16,526 nucleotides of DNA. Origin: Firm-04 sp003446315 (GTDB lineage: Bacteria > Bacillota > Clostridia > Oscillospirales > Ruminococcaceae). This document shows, in pieces, positions 1-8,797 of the stretch (position 1 is the first letter of the stretch; every line of letters begins with the position of its first letter). Where the stretch lies: positions 1 to 16,526 of the forward strand of contig CAMNAB010000062.1 of NCBI GenBank assembly GCA_946530355.1, given 5' to 3'. The notes under the pieces were generated by a model. That model searched no databases, was not told the DNA's origin, and saw only the letters and a list, made by a program, of their open reading frames with translations. The position numbers were made by a program, and so were the translations under genes.

Positions 1-12
1 GGCTCCCCGGCA

Positions 13-41
13 TTGACAAAGTACGAAAAATCTGTTATCAT
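13..41 (+). promoter_or_regulatory. Sigma-A-type promoter for the radC-uvrB operon
   Basis: TTGACA (13-18) and TATCAT (36-41) are separated by exactly 17 bases, and a TG at 33-34 makes an extended -10. The start of transcription should lie near 48, giving a leader of about 86 bases before the radC ATG at 134. That leader can fold a 6-bp hairpin (CAGCAG at 69-74 with CTGCTG at 80-85). I saw no LexA/DinR-type operator (GAACnnnnGTTC) over or near the promoter. No other convincing promoter was seen in the short gaps downstream, so this one may drive all nine genes to about 10012; that reach is inferred from gene spacing. Confidence 0.8.
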
Positions 42-133
42 GTTTACAAGTCAGCAGCGGCTCAGAAACAGCAGCCGATCTGCTGCAAATCCATCCAAAA
101 TACATCATCCGTCGTAAGAAGGGGGAAACACTC

Positions 134-829
134 ATGGCAGACGATATACACAGCGGGCACCGTCAGCGCATGCGGGAACGATTCCGGCAAACCGAACTGG
201 AAGGATTTCAGCCGCATGAAGTATTGGAAATGCTGCTTTATTACGGCATCCCCCGCAAGGATACAAATCAGATCGCACATGCACTGCTGGATACATTCGG
301 GGATATCCATGAGGTGCTCTCGGCAACGAGCGAACAGCTCCGCGCGATCCCCGGCATGACGGATAACGCCGTCAGCCTGATCGAATATCTGCGTGCCATG
401 CGCTGCTATGAGATGCAGGAACAGTTCAAAGAAACGATTCTGGATACCTATCCGAAAGTCTGCAATTATTTTCGCAAACTCTATGTTTATGAATCACGGG
501 AGATTGTCCGGGCAGCATTTCTGGATGAATATCTGCATCTGAAATATACTGCCGTTGTATCGGAAGGGCATCCGACCGCTGCGACCTTCTCCGCACGAAA
601 ACTGATCGAACTGAGCATCCGCACCGGCTGCAATACAGTCATATTAGCGCACAATCACCCAAAAGGTACTGCGGCGATCTCGGCAGATGATATCGCTGTC
701 ACGCGCATTCTCGGCGACAAACTCTTTGCACAGGAGATCGAACTGGCTGACCATGTCATTGTCGGCTGCGACCGTGCGATCTCGCTGCGGGAATGCGGCG
801 CATTCATCGGACTGGACTGCAATCTCTGA
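134..829 (+). CDS. radC: RadC-family JAB/JAMM-domain protein, short clostridial form
   Basis: A 231-residue member of the RadC family. The family has long carried a DNA-repair name, but its molecular role is unsettled, so the function here is uncertain. The N-terminal half (about 1-95) contains a helix-hairpin-helix-like segment (LRAIPGMTDNAVSLI). The C-terminal half (about 125-225) is the JAB domain, with the metal-binding signature HNHPKG at 173-178 followed by S183 and D186. This matches the HxH-x7-S-x2-D pattern, so the metal site looks intact. The usual HNHPSG is HNHPKG here, and the N-terminus is shorter than in classical RadC. The ATG at 134 has an AAGGGGG ribosome binding site 9 bases upstream. 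It is the first gene after the promoter at 13-41 and ends 19 bases before uvrB. Confidence 0.85.
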   Translation: MADDIHSGHRQRMRERFRQTELEGFQPHEVLEMLLYYGIPRKDTNQIAHALLDTFGDIHEVLSATSEQLRAIPGMTDNAVSLIEYLRAMRCYEMQEQFKETILDTYPKVCNYFRKLYVYESREIVRAAFLDEYLHLKYTAVVSEGHPTAATFSARKLIELSIRTGCNTVILAHNHPKGTAAISADDIAVTRILGDKLFAQEIELADHVIVGCDRAISLRECGAFIGLDCNL

Positions 830-848
830 ACCGGAAAGAAGGCTATCA

Positions 849-2810
849 ATGGAAAAACGATCATTTCAGCTTCATGCACCGTATCAGCCGGCAGGTGACC
901 AGCCGAAAGCCATCCGGCAGCTTGTGGAAGGATTCGAAACGGGAAAGAATCAGCAGATCCTGCTCGGCGTGACCGGCTCCGGCAAGACATTCACAATGGC
1001 GAATGTGATCGCGGCGCGGAATAAGCCGACACTTGTCCTTGCACACAACAAAATCCTTGCAGCACAGCTCTGCTCGGAATTCAAGGAATTTTTCCCGGAA
1101 AATGCCGTTGAATATTTTGTTTCCTATTACGACTATTATCAGCCGGAAGCATATATTCCCAGCACAGACAGCTACATTGAAAAGGATTCCGCCATCAATG
1201 ACGAGATCGACCGTCTGCGGCACTCTGCGACCATGGCGCTTGCAGAGCGTTCGGATGTCATCATTGTATCATCGGTGTCATGCATCTATTCGCTCGGTTC
1301 GCCGGATGAATATCGCGGCATGTCTGTTTCGATGCGTCCGGGCATGGAGATGTCGCGTGAAACGCTGATTGATGAGCTTGTGCGGATTCAGTATCAGCGC
1401 AACGATATGGTGCTGGAGCGCGGCAGATTCCGCGTTCACGGAGATGTGGTCGATATCTGTCCGGTGAACACAACGGAAAATGTCATTCGCGTGGAGTTTT
1501 TCGGTGATGAGATCGACCGCATCACCGAAGTAACCTTGCTTTCCGGCGAGCAGATCGCAGTCTTGAAACATGCGGTAATCTTTCCGGCAAGTCATTATGT
1601 GGTATCCGGCGATCAGCTCGAAGAAGCCATTGACGAGCTGGAAGATGAACTGGAAGAACGTGTGATGTTCTATGAAGCGAATCACCGCCCGCTGGAAGCA
1701 GAACGCATTGCACAGCGTACCCACTATGATATTGAGATGCTGCGGGAGATCGGTTTTTGCAGCGGCATCGAGAATTATTCGCGGGTACTCGCCCGCCGGG
1801 AACCGGGTTCACGTCCATGCACATTGCTTGACCATTTTCCGGAAGATTTTCTGCTGATCGTGGATGAATCGCATGTGACGCTGCCGCAGGTCGGGGCAAT
1901 GTATGCCGGTGACCGCGCCCGCAAGGAAACACTGGTAGAATATGGCTTCCGCCTGCCCAGCGCATTTGATAACCGCCCGCTGAAATTCGATGAATTCAAA
2001 GCGAAAATCCATGAAGCAATGTATGTCAGTGCGACACCCGGCAAACTGGAAAAGAGCTTTGCATCGCAGACGGTGGAACAGGTCATCCGCCCGACCGGAC
2101 TGGTCGATCCGCTGGTGACGGTCAAACCGGTCGCCGGACAGATCGAGGATCTGCTTTCGGAGATTCATAAGCGAACTGACAAAAACGAGCGCGTGCTTAT
2201 CACGACGCTGACAAAGAAAATGGCAGAGGATCTGACAGCGTTTCTTGCAAATATGGAAGTGCGCGTGCGGTATATGCACCACGACATCGACACGGTGGAA
2301 CGCATGGAAATCATCCGTGATCTGCGGCTCGGTGAATTTGATGTACTGGTGGGCATCAACCTGCTGCGGGAAGGTCTTGATCTGCCGGAAGTCTCGCTGG
2401 TGGCAATCCTTGATGCGGATAAAGAGGGTTTTCTGCGCTCGGAAACATCGCTGATCCAGACGATCGGACGTGCGGCACGAAACGCACACGGCGAGGTCAT
2501 CATGTATGCAGATGAAGTGACCGGCAGTATGGAGCGTGCACTGATGGAAACAGAGCGCCGCCGCGCTTTGCAGATCGCCTATAACGAAGAACACGGCATC
2601 ATCCCGCAGACAATCATCAAGGATGTGCGTGAGGTGCTGGAGATCTCCACGAAGGAGAAGACCGAACAGAAGGTAACAAAGAAGATGAGCCGTCAGGAAC
2701 GGGAAGCACTGATCGAGGAGCTGACCGCCCAGATGAAAGAAGCAGCGCGGCTGCTGGAATTTGAACATGCGGCATATCTGCGTGACAAGATCAAGGAGTT
2801 GCAAAAATGA
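849..2810 (+). CDS. uvrB: Excinuclease ABC subunit UvrB
   Basis: A 653-residue UvrB, normal length for the family. In nucleotide excision repair UvrB is loaded by UvrA at a bulky lesion, verifies the damage and recruits UvrC for dual incision. Visible motifs: Walker A GVTGSGKT at 40-47, the tyrosine-rich damage-probing hairpin YYDYYQPEAYIP at 93-104, the helicase motif II DESH at 339-342, motif VI QTIGRAARN at 537-545, and a C-terminal UVR domain at about 617-652 that binds UvrC. The open frame extends upstream into radC to 687, but the ATG at 849 gives the family's usual N-terminus and has a good GGAAAGAAGG site just before it. The stop overlaps the start of the following GNAT gene (ATGA). 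uvrA is not adjacent, although it often is in Firmicutes. Confidence 0.97.
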   Translation: MEKRSFQLHAPYQPAGDQPKAIRQLVEGFETGKNQQILLGVTGSGKTFTMANVIAARNKPTLVLAHNKILAAQLCSEFKEFFPENAVEYFVSYYDYYQPEAYIPSTDSYIEKDSAINDEIDRLRHSATMALAERSDVIIVSSVSCIYSLGSPDEYRGMSVSMRPGMEMSRETLIDELVRIQYQRNDMVLERGRFRVHGDVVDICPVNTTENVIRVEFFGDEIDRITEVTLLSGEQIAVLKHAVIFPASHYVVSGDQLEEAIDELEDELEERVMFYEANHRPLEAERIAQRTHYDIEMLREIGFCSGIENYSRVLARREPGSRPCTLLDHFPEDFLLIVDESHVTLPQVGAMYAGDRARKETLVEYGFRLPSAFDNRPLKFDEFKAKIHEAMYVSATPGKLEKSFASQTVEQVIRPTGLVDPLVTVKPVAGQIEDLLSEIHKRTDKNERVLITTLTKKMAEDLTAFLANMEVRVRYMHHDIDTVERMEIIRDLRLGEFDVLVGINLLREGLDLPEVSLVAILDADKEGFLRSETSLIQTIGRAARNAHGEVIMYADEVTGSMERALMETERRRALQIAYNEEHGIIPQTIIKDVREVLEISTKEKTEQKVTKKMSRQEREALIEELTAQMKEAARLLEFEHAAYLRDKIKELQK

Positions 2811-3331
2811 ATACCGTAACCATCCAACTCATTCGCCCGACACCCGAACTGGAACAGCAGGCACTCGCCTACCGTCAGGCGCATTTTGATGCAGGAGAGA
2901 AGATCATCAACGGCAGCGAACTGCTCGATCAGACCGATTCTTATGCGGACTGGTGCGCATCGGTCGCAGCGAATACCAAACGGGAAACCGTCAATCCCAA
3001 CTGGGTGCTGACGGATACGTTCTTTGCACTGGACGAATCCGGTCAGATCATCGGCATCATCGACCTGCGCCACGAGCTGAACGATTTCCTCAAGGATTTC
3101 GGCAACTGCGGCTACAGCGTCCACCCTGCGCACCGCTGCAAGGGTTATGCAACCGAAATGCTGCGGCAGATCTGCGGCATCGCAAAGGCTTCCGGCATGA
3201 CCGAACTGCATCTTTCGGTGGAACGAAGCAATCTGCCGTCTGTGCGCACGATCGAGAAAAACGGCGGCAAATATGAGCGCAGCTTTACATTTGAGGGTAT
3301 GCCTGCTGACATTTACAGAATTACATTGTGA
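2807..3331 (+). CDS. GNAT-family N-acetyltransferase
   Basis: A 174-residue protein of the GNAT fold, predicted to transfer an acetyl group from acetyl-CoA to an amine; the substrate is unknown. The acetyl-CoA pyrophosphate-binding segment is GYSVHPAHRCKGYATEML at about 104-121, containing the R-x-x-G-x-A signature (RCKGYA). A C-terminal N..SVRTIEKNGGKYE stretch is also typical of GNAT enzymes. It looks like the COG3981-type predicted acetyltransferases, based on recalled motif shape. The ATG overlaps the uvrB stop by four bases, so its translation is probably coupled to uvrB. A ribosomal, antibiotic or small-molecule substrate cannot be told apart from sequence alone. Confidence 0.85.
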   Translation: MNTVTIQLIRPTPELEQQALAYRQAHFDAGEKIINGSELLDQTDSYADWCASVAANTKRETVNPNWVLTDTFFALDESGQIIGIIDLRHELNDFLKDFGNCGYSVHPAHRCKGYATEMLRQICGIAKASGMTELHLSVERSNLPSVRTIEKNGGKYERSFTFEGMPADIYRITL

Positions 3332-3345
3332 GAGGAGTACTGAAA

Positions 3346-3897
3346 ATGGAAGAACGCGGAAAAAAGAAAACATCTCTGATAATCGCAATTGCGATTACCG
3401 TTCTGCTTGCGATACTTCTTCTCGGCTGGTTCCTGATTCCGAACAGAACAAAGCGCTGGCTATACGGCAAATTTTATACCGGACCGCATCTGCGCTGCGA
3501 GGTCATCCTGACGGCAGACGGACAGCCTGTTTCGCTTGATGCTTCATCTGTTTCCGCACTGGAGCTGGACAACAGAGAGCTGAACACGATCTCCGTGTTT
3601 GAGCAGACCGACACCGGCTGCAAAGTGCGCTGCAAGGGCGGCGAATACGGTCAGCAGCCGTTTCAGTTCACATTTCAGGCAGCCGGCATGACAGAACCGC
3701 TGGCTGTCACAGTCACGCCGATTGTGGGTGACAACTGGGAAATATCGGATGTCACAGTGACAATTGATGCAGACACGGCAGCAAAAACAATCAAATGGTC
3801 TTCCGTCATGCTGAACGGCAAGGAAGAATACGACAGAAGCGGTGAATTGACTTTTGAAGAAGCAGCAGCCGGCGGAATCCGTTTCAGCAACATCTGA
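3346..3897 (+). CDS. Membrane-anchored protein of unknown function
   Basis: A 183-residue protein I do not recognise. A basic N-terminus (MEERGKKK) is followed by one hydrophobic segment at about 9-31 with no obvious cleavage site. It is best read as a signal anchor with the remaining 150 residues outside the membrane. The exterior part is rich in Thr, Val and Asp with alternating hydrophobic residues (for example FQFTFQAAGMTEPLAVTVTP), suggesting a beta-sandwich. I chose the ATG at 3346 because AGAGGAG lies 8 bases upstream; a GTG at 3328 would overlap the preceding gene and add only six residues. It starts 14 bases after the GNAT gene and ends 8 bases before the next gene. Confidence 0.75.
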   Translation: MEERGKKKTSLIIAIAITVLLAILLLGWFLIPNRTKRWLYGKFYTGPHLRCEVILTADGQPVSLDASSVSALELDNRELNTISVFEQTDTGCKVRCKGGEYGQQPFQFTFQAAGMTEPLAVTVTPIVGDNWEISDVTVTIDADTAAKTIKWSSVMLNGKEEYDRSGELTFEEAAAGGIRFSNI

Positions 3898-3905
3898 GGT
3901 GCAGT

Positions 3906-4430
3906 ATGCATACATGGAGTAAAATGCGCAAAAAACTGGAAACCGAATACCTTGCAGAATCGCTGCGCGGGCATCTGACCTATTTTGTCACGAATTATCA
4001 CAAAACGCATGACAGGGACGAAGGCAGAGCAGCGGTCCGGCTGGACGGCTGCGAGATCATCAAAAGCAATTTCTTCGATCATATGGATCTGGTCTGGGAT
4101 TACTATTACAATCAGCTCCCGCAGGATCTGCCCTATCCGGAAAGCTGGCAGCAGGCAAAACAGATCGCATTCCGCGCCGGTGAATTCTATCAGAAGGATT
4201 TTTACCGCGCTTTTGAGATCTTTGACAATCAGAGCATTTCCGAGAGCCTTGTATCTGAAAATGCACTCGTGCAGATGTTTGCGCTGCTTGACCGCCGCAC
4301 CGGTAAACGGACGCTGGATAAACTGCGCATTCCGATGCAGGATGCCCCGCAGTGGCTGCAAATGATCTATTGTATCCGGCTTCAGGCAGAGCATATGCCG
4401 CTGCCGGAACAGGCAAAAAAACAAACATGA
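3906..4430 (+). CDS. SF0329-like uncharacterised protein
   Basis: A 174-residue soluble protein. Its opening (WSKMRKKLETEYLAESLRG) and the following segment with VTNYHKTHDRDEGRA and VRLDGCEI resemble the uncharacterised SF0329 family, as far as I can judge from memory. No biochemical role is known to me and no catalytic motif is evident. It is rich in aromatic residues (for example WDYYYNQLP at about 64-72), has no signal peptide or membrane segment, and so is probably cytosolic. The ATG at 3906 follows a GAGGTG site. It lies 8 bases after the membrane-anchored protein and 17 bases before the HAD gene. Confidence 0.7.
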   Translation: MHTWSKMRKKLETEYLAESLRGHLTYFVTNYHKTHDRDEGRAAVRLDGCEIIKSNFFDHMDLVWDYYYNQLPQDLPYPESWQQAKQIAFRAGEFYQKDFYRAFEIFDNQSISESLVSENALVQMFALLDRRTGKRTLDKLRIPMQDAPQWLQMIYCIRLQAEHMPLPEQAKKQT

Positions 4431-4447
4431 GAGAGGACAATGGGACA

Positions 4448-5077
4448 ATGAAAAAAGGCATTTTATTTGATCTGGACGGCACCCTCTGGGATTCGTCGGA
4501 GCAGGTCATCGCGGCATGGAATCAGTGCATCCGTGAGGAGATCGGCAGGCAGGAGCAGTTCACCGGCGACGATATGCGCAGCTATATGGGCAAAACGCTC
4601 GATGTCATTGCCGCGCTGATGTTTCCGGATGATCCCAAAGACGAGCAGCTCCGGATCCTGCGGGCATGCTCCGCAGCAGAATATGCCTATCTGGAAACGC
4701 ATCACCCGCGCATTTACGCACCGGTCAAAGAGACACTGACTGCCCTTGCAAAGGAATATACACTTGGCATTGTCAGCAATTGTCTGGATGGTTATATTCA
4801 GATCTTTCTGAAACAGTGCGGCTTTGCGGAACTGTTCACCGATTTTGAGTGTTCCCGCACAGGCGGCACAAAGGGGCAGAATATCCGGCTTGTCATGGAA
4901 CGCAACGGCATCACGGACTGCGTGTATGTCGGAGATACGCAGGGTGACGCAGATGCCGCAAAGGAAGCGGATGTCCCGTTTTTGCATGCTGCATACGGCT
5001 TCGGCACGGCAGATGCGTGCGCGGCGGCACTGCATAGCTTTGCAGAACTGCCGGAAGCAGTCAAATCTATCATTTGA
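4448..5077 (+). CDS. HAD-superfamily hydrolase, phosphoglycolate phosphatase-like
   Basis: A 209-residue haloacid dehalogenase-type phosphatase. Motif I is DLDGTLWDS near residues 8-16, with the nucleophile Asp first and the acid/base Asp two residues on. Motif II is the Ser in LGIVSNC, motif III the Lys in GGTKGQN, and motif IV is VGDTQGDADAA with the magnesium-binding acidic residues. A helical cap domain sits between motifs I and II, as in the Gph, PpaX and beta-phosphoglucomutase subfamilies. The exact phosphate ester cannot be called. I chose ATG 4448 because it gives the family-typical MKKGILFDLDGTL start behind GAGAGG; an in-frame ATG at 4427, overlapping the preceding stop, is possible. 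A role in nucleotide or phosphoglycolate repair beside dnaE is only conjecture. Confidence 0.88.
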   Translation: MKKGILFDLDGTLWDSSEQVIAAWNQCIREEIGRQEQFTGDDMRSYMGKTLDVIAALMFPDDPKDEQLRILRACSAAEYAYLETHHPRIYAPVKETLTALAKEYTLGIVSNCLDGYIQIFLKQCGFAELFTDFECSRTGGTKGQNIRLVMERNGITDCVYVGDTQGDADAAKEADVPFLHAAYGFGTADACAAALHSFAELPEAVKSII

Positions 5078-5091
5078 AAGGAAACAATATT

Positions 5092-5343
5092 ATGGAACAC
5101 GCAGGAAAAGTAACCTTTATGAATCAGGAATACCAGAATGAGAAGACCGGCGAAAAGGTACGCGGCATCACAGTCATCGTGGACGGTGCCTTCAAGCTGG
5201 TGCTGGATAAGCTCATCTCGGAAAGCCCGAATCCGGATGAGATGAACTATACCAAAGTGATTCAGGAAGCATTGTTCCGCGGCATCAATGAGCTGATCGG
5301 TGACAATCAGAAGAAAAAGGCAGAACAGACCGAAAAACAGTAA
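5092..5343 (+). CDS. Small conserved-looking protein of unknown function upstream of dnaE
   Basis: An 83-residue protein I do not recognise. The first part (VTFMNQEYQN, then a short turn and VRGITVIVDG) looks like two or three beta strands. The middle (FKLVLDKLISE and YTKVIQEALFRGINELI) looks helical. The tail after about residue 72 is a highly charged Lys/Glu/Gln stretch, probably disordered. There is no signal peptide or membrane segment. ATG 5092 is preceded by AAAGGA; a TTG at 5074 would add six residues. It starts 14 bases after the HAD gene and ends 32 bases before dnaE, so it is co-transcribed with both. Coding-like codon use and the clean ribosome site argue that it is real. Confidence 0.75.
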   Translation: MEHAGKVTFMNQEYQNEKTGEKVRGITVIVDGAFKLVLDKLISESPNPDEMNYTKVIQEALFRGINELIGDNQKKKAEQTEKQ

Positions 5344-5375
5344 TCTGCAAACCGAACCGGAAAGGGGGCGGAACC

Positions 5376-8300
5376 ATGGAGCCGTTTGTGCATCTGCATG
5401 TGCATACAGAATATTCGCTGCTGGACGGCGCATGCCGGATCGACCGCATGATGGAGCGCGTCAGGGAGAACGGTCAGACAGCCATTGCCATCACGGATCA
5501 CGGTGTCATGTACGGCGCGATCGTGTTCTATCAGGCAGCAAAAGCCGCCGGCATCCATCCGGTGATCGGCTGTGAGATCTATATGGCACCGCGCAGCCGG
5601 TTTGACAAGACCCCCACAGACCGCAGTTCATATCATCTGACGCTGCTCTGTGAGAATATGCAGGGCTATCAGAATCTGCTGCAAATCGTATCCAAAGCGA
5701 GCATCGAAGGCTTTTACGGCAAACCGCGTGCCGACCGTGACCTGCTGGAACAGCATCATGCCGGATTGATCGCACTCTCCGGCTGCATGAACGGCGAGAT
5801 CGCACGGCTGCTCCTCAACGATCAGTATGAAGCGGCAAAACAGGCAGCCCTGCGCGATGCAAAGCTGTTCGGGGAAGGGCATTATTATCTGGAGATCCAG
5901 AACCACGGCATGAAAGAGGATCTGCAAATCTTACATGGCATCCGGCGGCTCTCTGCCGAAACAGGCATACCGCTTGCCGCGACAAATGATGCGCATTATC
6001 TCACACAGCAGGATGCCGAACTGCAAAAGCTGCTGGTCTGCATCCAGACCGGTACCTCTATGAGTGCACCCTCTGCAATGGTACTGCCGAACGATCAGTT
6101 TTATCTGAAATCGACCGCAGAAATGAATGCCCTTTTTGCCGATTATCCCGAAGCACTGCGGAATACGGCGGAGATCGCACAGCGCTGTCAGGTCGAATTT
6201 GAATTCGGGAAGATCCGTCTGCCGCGTTACCGTGCAGAAGGGGTCACAGATACAGCGCAGTATTTCCGGCAGCTCTGTGAAGAAGGACTGCACCGCAGAT
6301 ACGGCGCACAGCCATCCGAAGAAGCCGTGCAGCGTCTGGAATATGAATATGATGTGATTGCCCGCATGGGATATATTGACTATTATCTGATCGTGTGGGA
6401 TTTCGTGCATTATGCGAAAAAACATGATATTCCGGTCGGCCCCGGACGCGGATCGGGCGCAGGCAGTCTTTGTGCATATTGCATCGGCATCACGGATATT
6501 GACCCGCTGAAAAACGGCTTGCTCTTTGAGCGTTTCCTGAATCCGGAGCGTGTGAGCATGCCGGATTTTGATATTGACTTCTGCATTGAGGGCAGACAGC
6601 GCGTCATTGATTATGTCACGCGGCGATACGGCGAAGACCATGTGGCGCAGATCATCGCCTTTGATACGCTGAAAGCGCGGGCAGCCGTGCGGGATACCGG
6701 CAGAGCACTGGATCTGCCCTATGCGCTTTGTGATAAAACGGCAAAAGCGATCCCCTCGGATTTCCGCATCACACTGAAACGGGCACTGGAAGAATCCGAA
6801 GACCTGCGCAAACTCCGGGATGAAGACCCGCAGGTCAGGCGTTTGCTGGAGCTTGCGATCCGGCTTGAGGGCATGCCGCGCCATGCGTCTACACATGCAG
6901 CCGGTGTAGTGATCTCGGCTGTACCGGTCGCAGAACAAGTGCCCTTGCAGCGCAATGATGATGCCATCGTCACGCAATATACGATGACGGTTCTGGAACA
7001 GCTTGGTCTTTTGAAAATGGATTTTCTCGGATTGCGCAACCTGACGGTCATCCGCGAAACAGAGCGCAATATCCAGAAGCGCAAACCGGAATTCACCGTC
7101 GCAGGCATCCCTGAAGATGATCCGGCAGTCTTCCGGATGCTCTCCAAAGGTGACAGCATCGGCGTTTTCCAGATGGAATCGGACGGGCTGCGGCGTGTGC
7201 TGGTGCAGATGCAGCCGACCTGTATCCCCGATCTGACGGCAGTGATCTCGCTTTACCGTCCCGGCCCGATGGATTCGATCCCGCAGTATCTGGAAGCGCG
7301 GCGCGATCCGGAAAAAGTGCATTATGACCATCCCCTGCTGGAACCGATCCTGAAAGAAACATTCGGCTGCATCGTGTATCAGGAGCAGGTCATGGAGATC
7401 TGCCGCAGCCTTGCGGGTTATTCTTACGGCAGAGCCGATCTGGTGCGGCGTGCCATGGCGAAGAAAAAGCATGATGTGATGGAAAAGGAGCGTGCGGTCT
7501 TTGTATCCGGCAATGAGGCATGCTGCGGCGCAGTTGCAAACGGCGTTCCGGCAGAGGTTGCAAATGCCATTTTTGACCGTATGGCAGCCTTTGCAAGTTA
7601 TGCGTTCAACAAATCCCATGCGGCGGCATATGCGCGTGTTGCATATGAAACGGCATATCTGAAATGCCGCTTTCCGCATGAATATTTTGCCGCACTGATG
7701 ACCTCTGTGATCTCGTATACACCGAAGCTGATGGAATATATTGCCCTTTCCGAAGCAAACGGCATCAAAGTCCTGAAACCGGATATCAACACAAGCCAAG
7801 CAGGATTTTCCGCAGCGGGTGACGGCATCCGGTTCGGGCTGCTTGCGATCCGCGGACTCGGCAGCCATATCATCCGGCAGCTTGTGCAGGAACGGGAAAC
7901 CAACGGAAAATACCGCAGTTTACAGGATTTCTGTGAACGGAATGCCGGCGCAGAACTGAATAAACGTGCTGTGGAAAGCCTGATCCGTGCAGGTGCATTT
8001 GATGGGCTCGGCTGGAACCGCAGACAAATGATCTTTGCCTATGAGCAGATTCTCTCCGCAGCGGCAAACCAAAGCCGCAGTGTCATCAGCGGACAGCTTT
8101 CCCTGTTCGGCGGCGATATGGCAGAAGAAGCGCCTGCCATGCAGCCGGAAGATGTGCCGGAATACGATGAACAGGCGCTGCTGCAAATGGAAAAAGAAGT
8201 CACCGGATTGTACCTTTCGGGGCATCCGCTTTCCCGCTGGCGGGCACACTGTCAATTGCTCCGCATGCCGGAAATCGCAGATGCACGCCGCATGAAGCAT

Positions 8301-8795
8301 AACACGGCAGTTTCGCTGCTGTGTCTGGTCAAGGAAGCGCGGCAGCACATCACGAAAAAAGGCGATAAAATGTGTTATCTGACGCTCGAAGATTTCACCG
8401 GCACACTGGAATGTCTGGTGTTTCAGTCGCTTTATCCTTCGGTGCAGAAGCTGCTCCTGCCGGATGCGGTGCTCTATGTCAACGGCAAGATCTCTGCAAA
8501 AGACGGCGAAGCGCGGCTGTTCTGTGACGGCATCATGAGCGAGCAGTCGTTTGCAGATCTCACGGCATCCAAACAGCTCTGCTGCAAGGTCAGTGATGCA
8601 GAATTGATGCAGAAGATCGCAGCGCTCTGCAAGCGGTTTCCGGGCAATACGCCCTATTGCTTCTGGCAGACGGTCAGCCGGAAATATCTGCGCACCAAAA
8701 CAGAGAACGGCGTGGAGATCAGCAGCAGATTCCTGAAATGTTTATCCGAACTGCTGCCGCTTTCCAATTGCGCATTGATCGACAGAAAGAGGTAG
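5376..8795 (+). CDS. dnaE: DNA polymerase III alpha subunit DnaE
   Basis: A 1139-residue C-family DNA polymerase, full length for DnaE. The N-terminal PHP domain begins HLHVHTEYSLLDG at 6-18 and continues with AITDHG, GCE, LSGC and ATNDAHY, so its metal ligands look intact. The palm carries PDFDIDF at 396-402 (Asp397 and Asp399) and KMDFLGL with Asp549, equivalent to the three catalytic aspartates of E. coli DnaE. A helix-hairpin-helix region (ELNKRAVESLIRAGAFDGLG) and an OB fold near residue 1000 (CYLTLEDFTGTLECLVF) follow. In PolC-containing Firmicutes DnaE usually works alongside PolC, extending primers. I did not decide between the DnaE1 and DnaE3 classes. The GGGGGCGG site lies 5 bases before ATG 5376. 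The stop is two bases before the dGTPase start. Confidence 0.97.
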   Translation: MEPFVHLHVHTEYSLLDGACRIDRMMERVRENGQTAIAITDHGVMYGAIVFYQAAKAAGIHPVIGCEIYMAPRSRFDKTPTDRSSYHLTLLCENMQGYQNLLQIVSKASIEGFYGKPRADRDLLEQHHAGLIALSGCMNGEIARLLLNDQYEAAKQAALRDAKLFGEGHYYLEIQNHGMKEDLQILHGIRRLSAETGIPLAATNDAHYLTQQDAELQKLLVCIQTGTSMSAPSAMVLPNDQFYLKSTAEMNALFADYPEALRNTAEIAQRCQVEFEFGKIRLPRYRAEGVTDTAQYFRQLCEEGLHRRYGAQPSEEAVQRLEYEYDVIARMGYIDYYLIVWDFVHYAKKHDIPVGPGRGSGAGSLCAYCIGITDIDPLKNGLLFERFLNPERVSMPDFDIDFCIEGRQRVIDYVTRRYGEDHVAQIIAFDTLKARAAVRDTGRALDLPYALCDKTAKAIPSDFRITLKRALEESEDLRKLRDEDPQVRRLLELAIRLEGMPRHASTHAAGVVISAVPVAEQVPLQRNDDAIVTQYTMTVLEQLGLLKMDFLGLRNLTVIRETERNIQKRKPEFTVAGIPEDDPAVFRMLSKGDSIGVFQMESDGLRRVLVQMQPTCIPDLTAVISLYRPGPMDSIPQYLEARRDPEKVHYDHPLLEPILKETFGCIVYQEQVMEICRSLAGYSYGRADLVRRAMAKKKHDVMEKERAVFVSGNEACCGAVANGVPAEVANAIFDRMAAFASYAFNKSHAAAYARVAYETAYLKCRFPHEYFAALMTSVISYTPKLMEYIALSEANGIKVLKPDINTSQAGFSAAGDGIRFGLLAIRGLGSHIIRQLVQERETNGKYRSLQDFCERNAGAELNKRAVESLIRAGAFDGLGWNRRQMIFAYEQILSAAANQSRSVISGQLSLFGGDMAEEAPAMQPEDVPEYDEQALLQMEKEVTGLYLSGHPLSRWRAHCQLLRMPEIADARRMKHNTAVSLLCLVKEARQHITKKGDKMCYLTLEDFTGTLECLVFQSLYPSVQKLLLPDAVLYVNGKISAKDGEARLFCDGIMSEQSFADLTASKQLCCKVSDAELMQKIAALCKRFPGNTPYCFWQTVSRKYLRTKTENGVEISSRFLKCLSELLPLSNCALIDRKR

Positions 8796-8797
8796 CT

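Noticed and set aside
1..134. LexA/DinR operator at the radC-uvrB promoter
   Set aside because: No GAACnnnnGTTC or close variant found on either strand near the promoter.
687..848. A 54-codon upstream extension of uvrB inside radC
   Set aside because: No ribosome site, no family match, and ATG 849 gives the standard UvrB N-terminus.
3273..3539. An 88-codon plus-strand frame between the GNAT and membrane-anchored genes
   Set aside because: It overlaps the ends of both better-supported genes in another frame and has no domain or good ribosome site.
5931..7868. A 645-codon open frame on the minus strand inside dnaE
   Set aside because: It is exactly antisense to a certain dnaE gene, has a low-complexity His/Cys/Arg-rich product and matches no family; codon bias of dnaE leaves this frame open.
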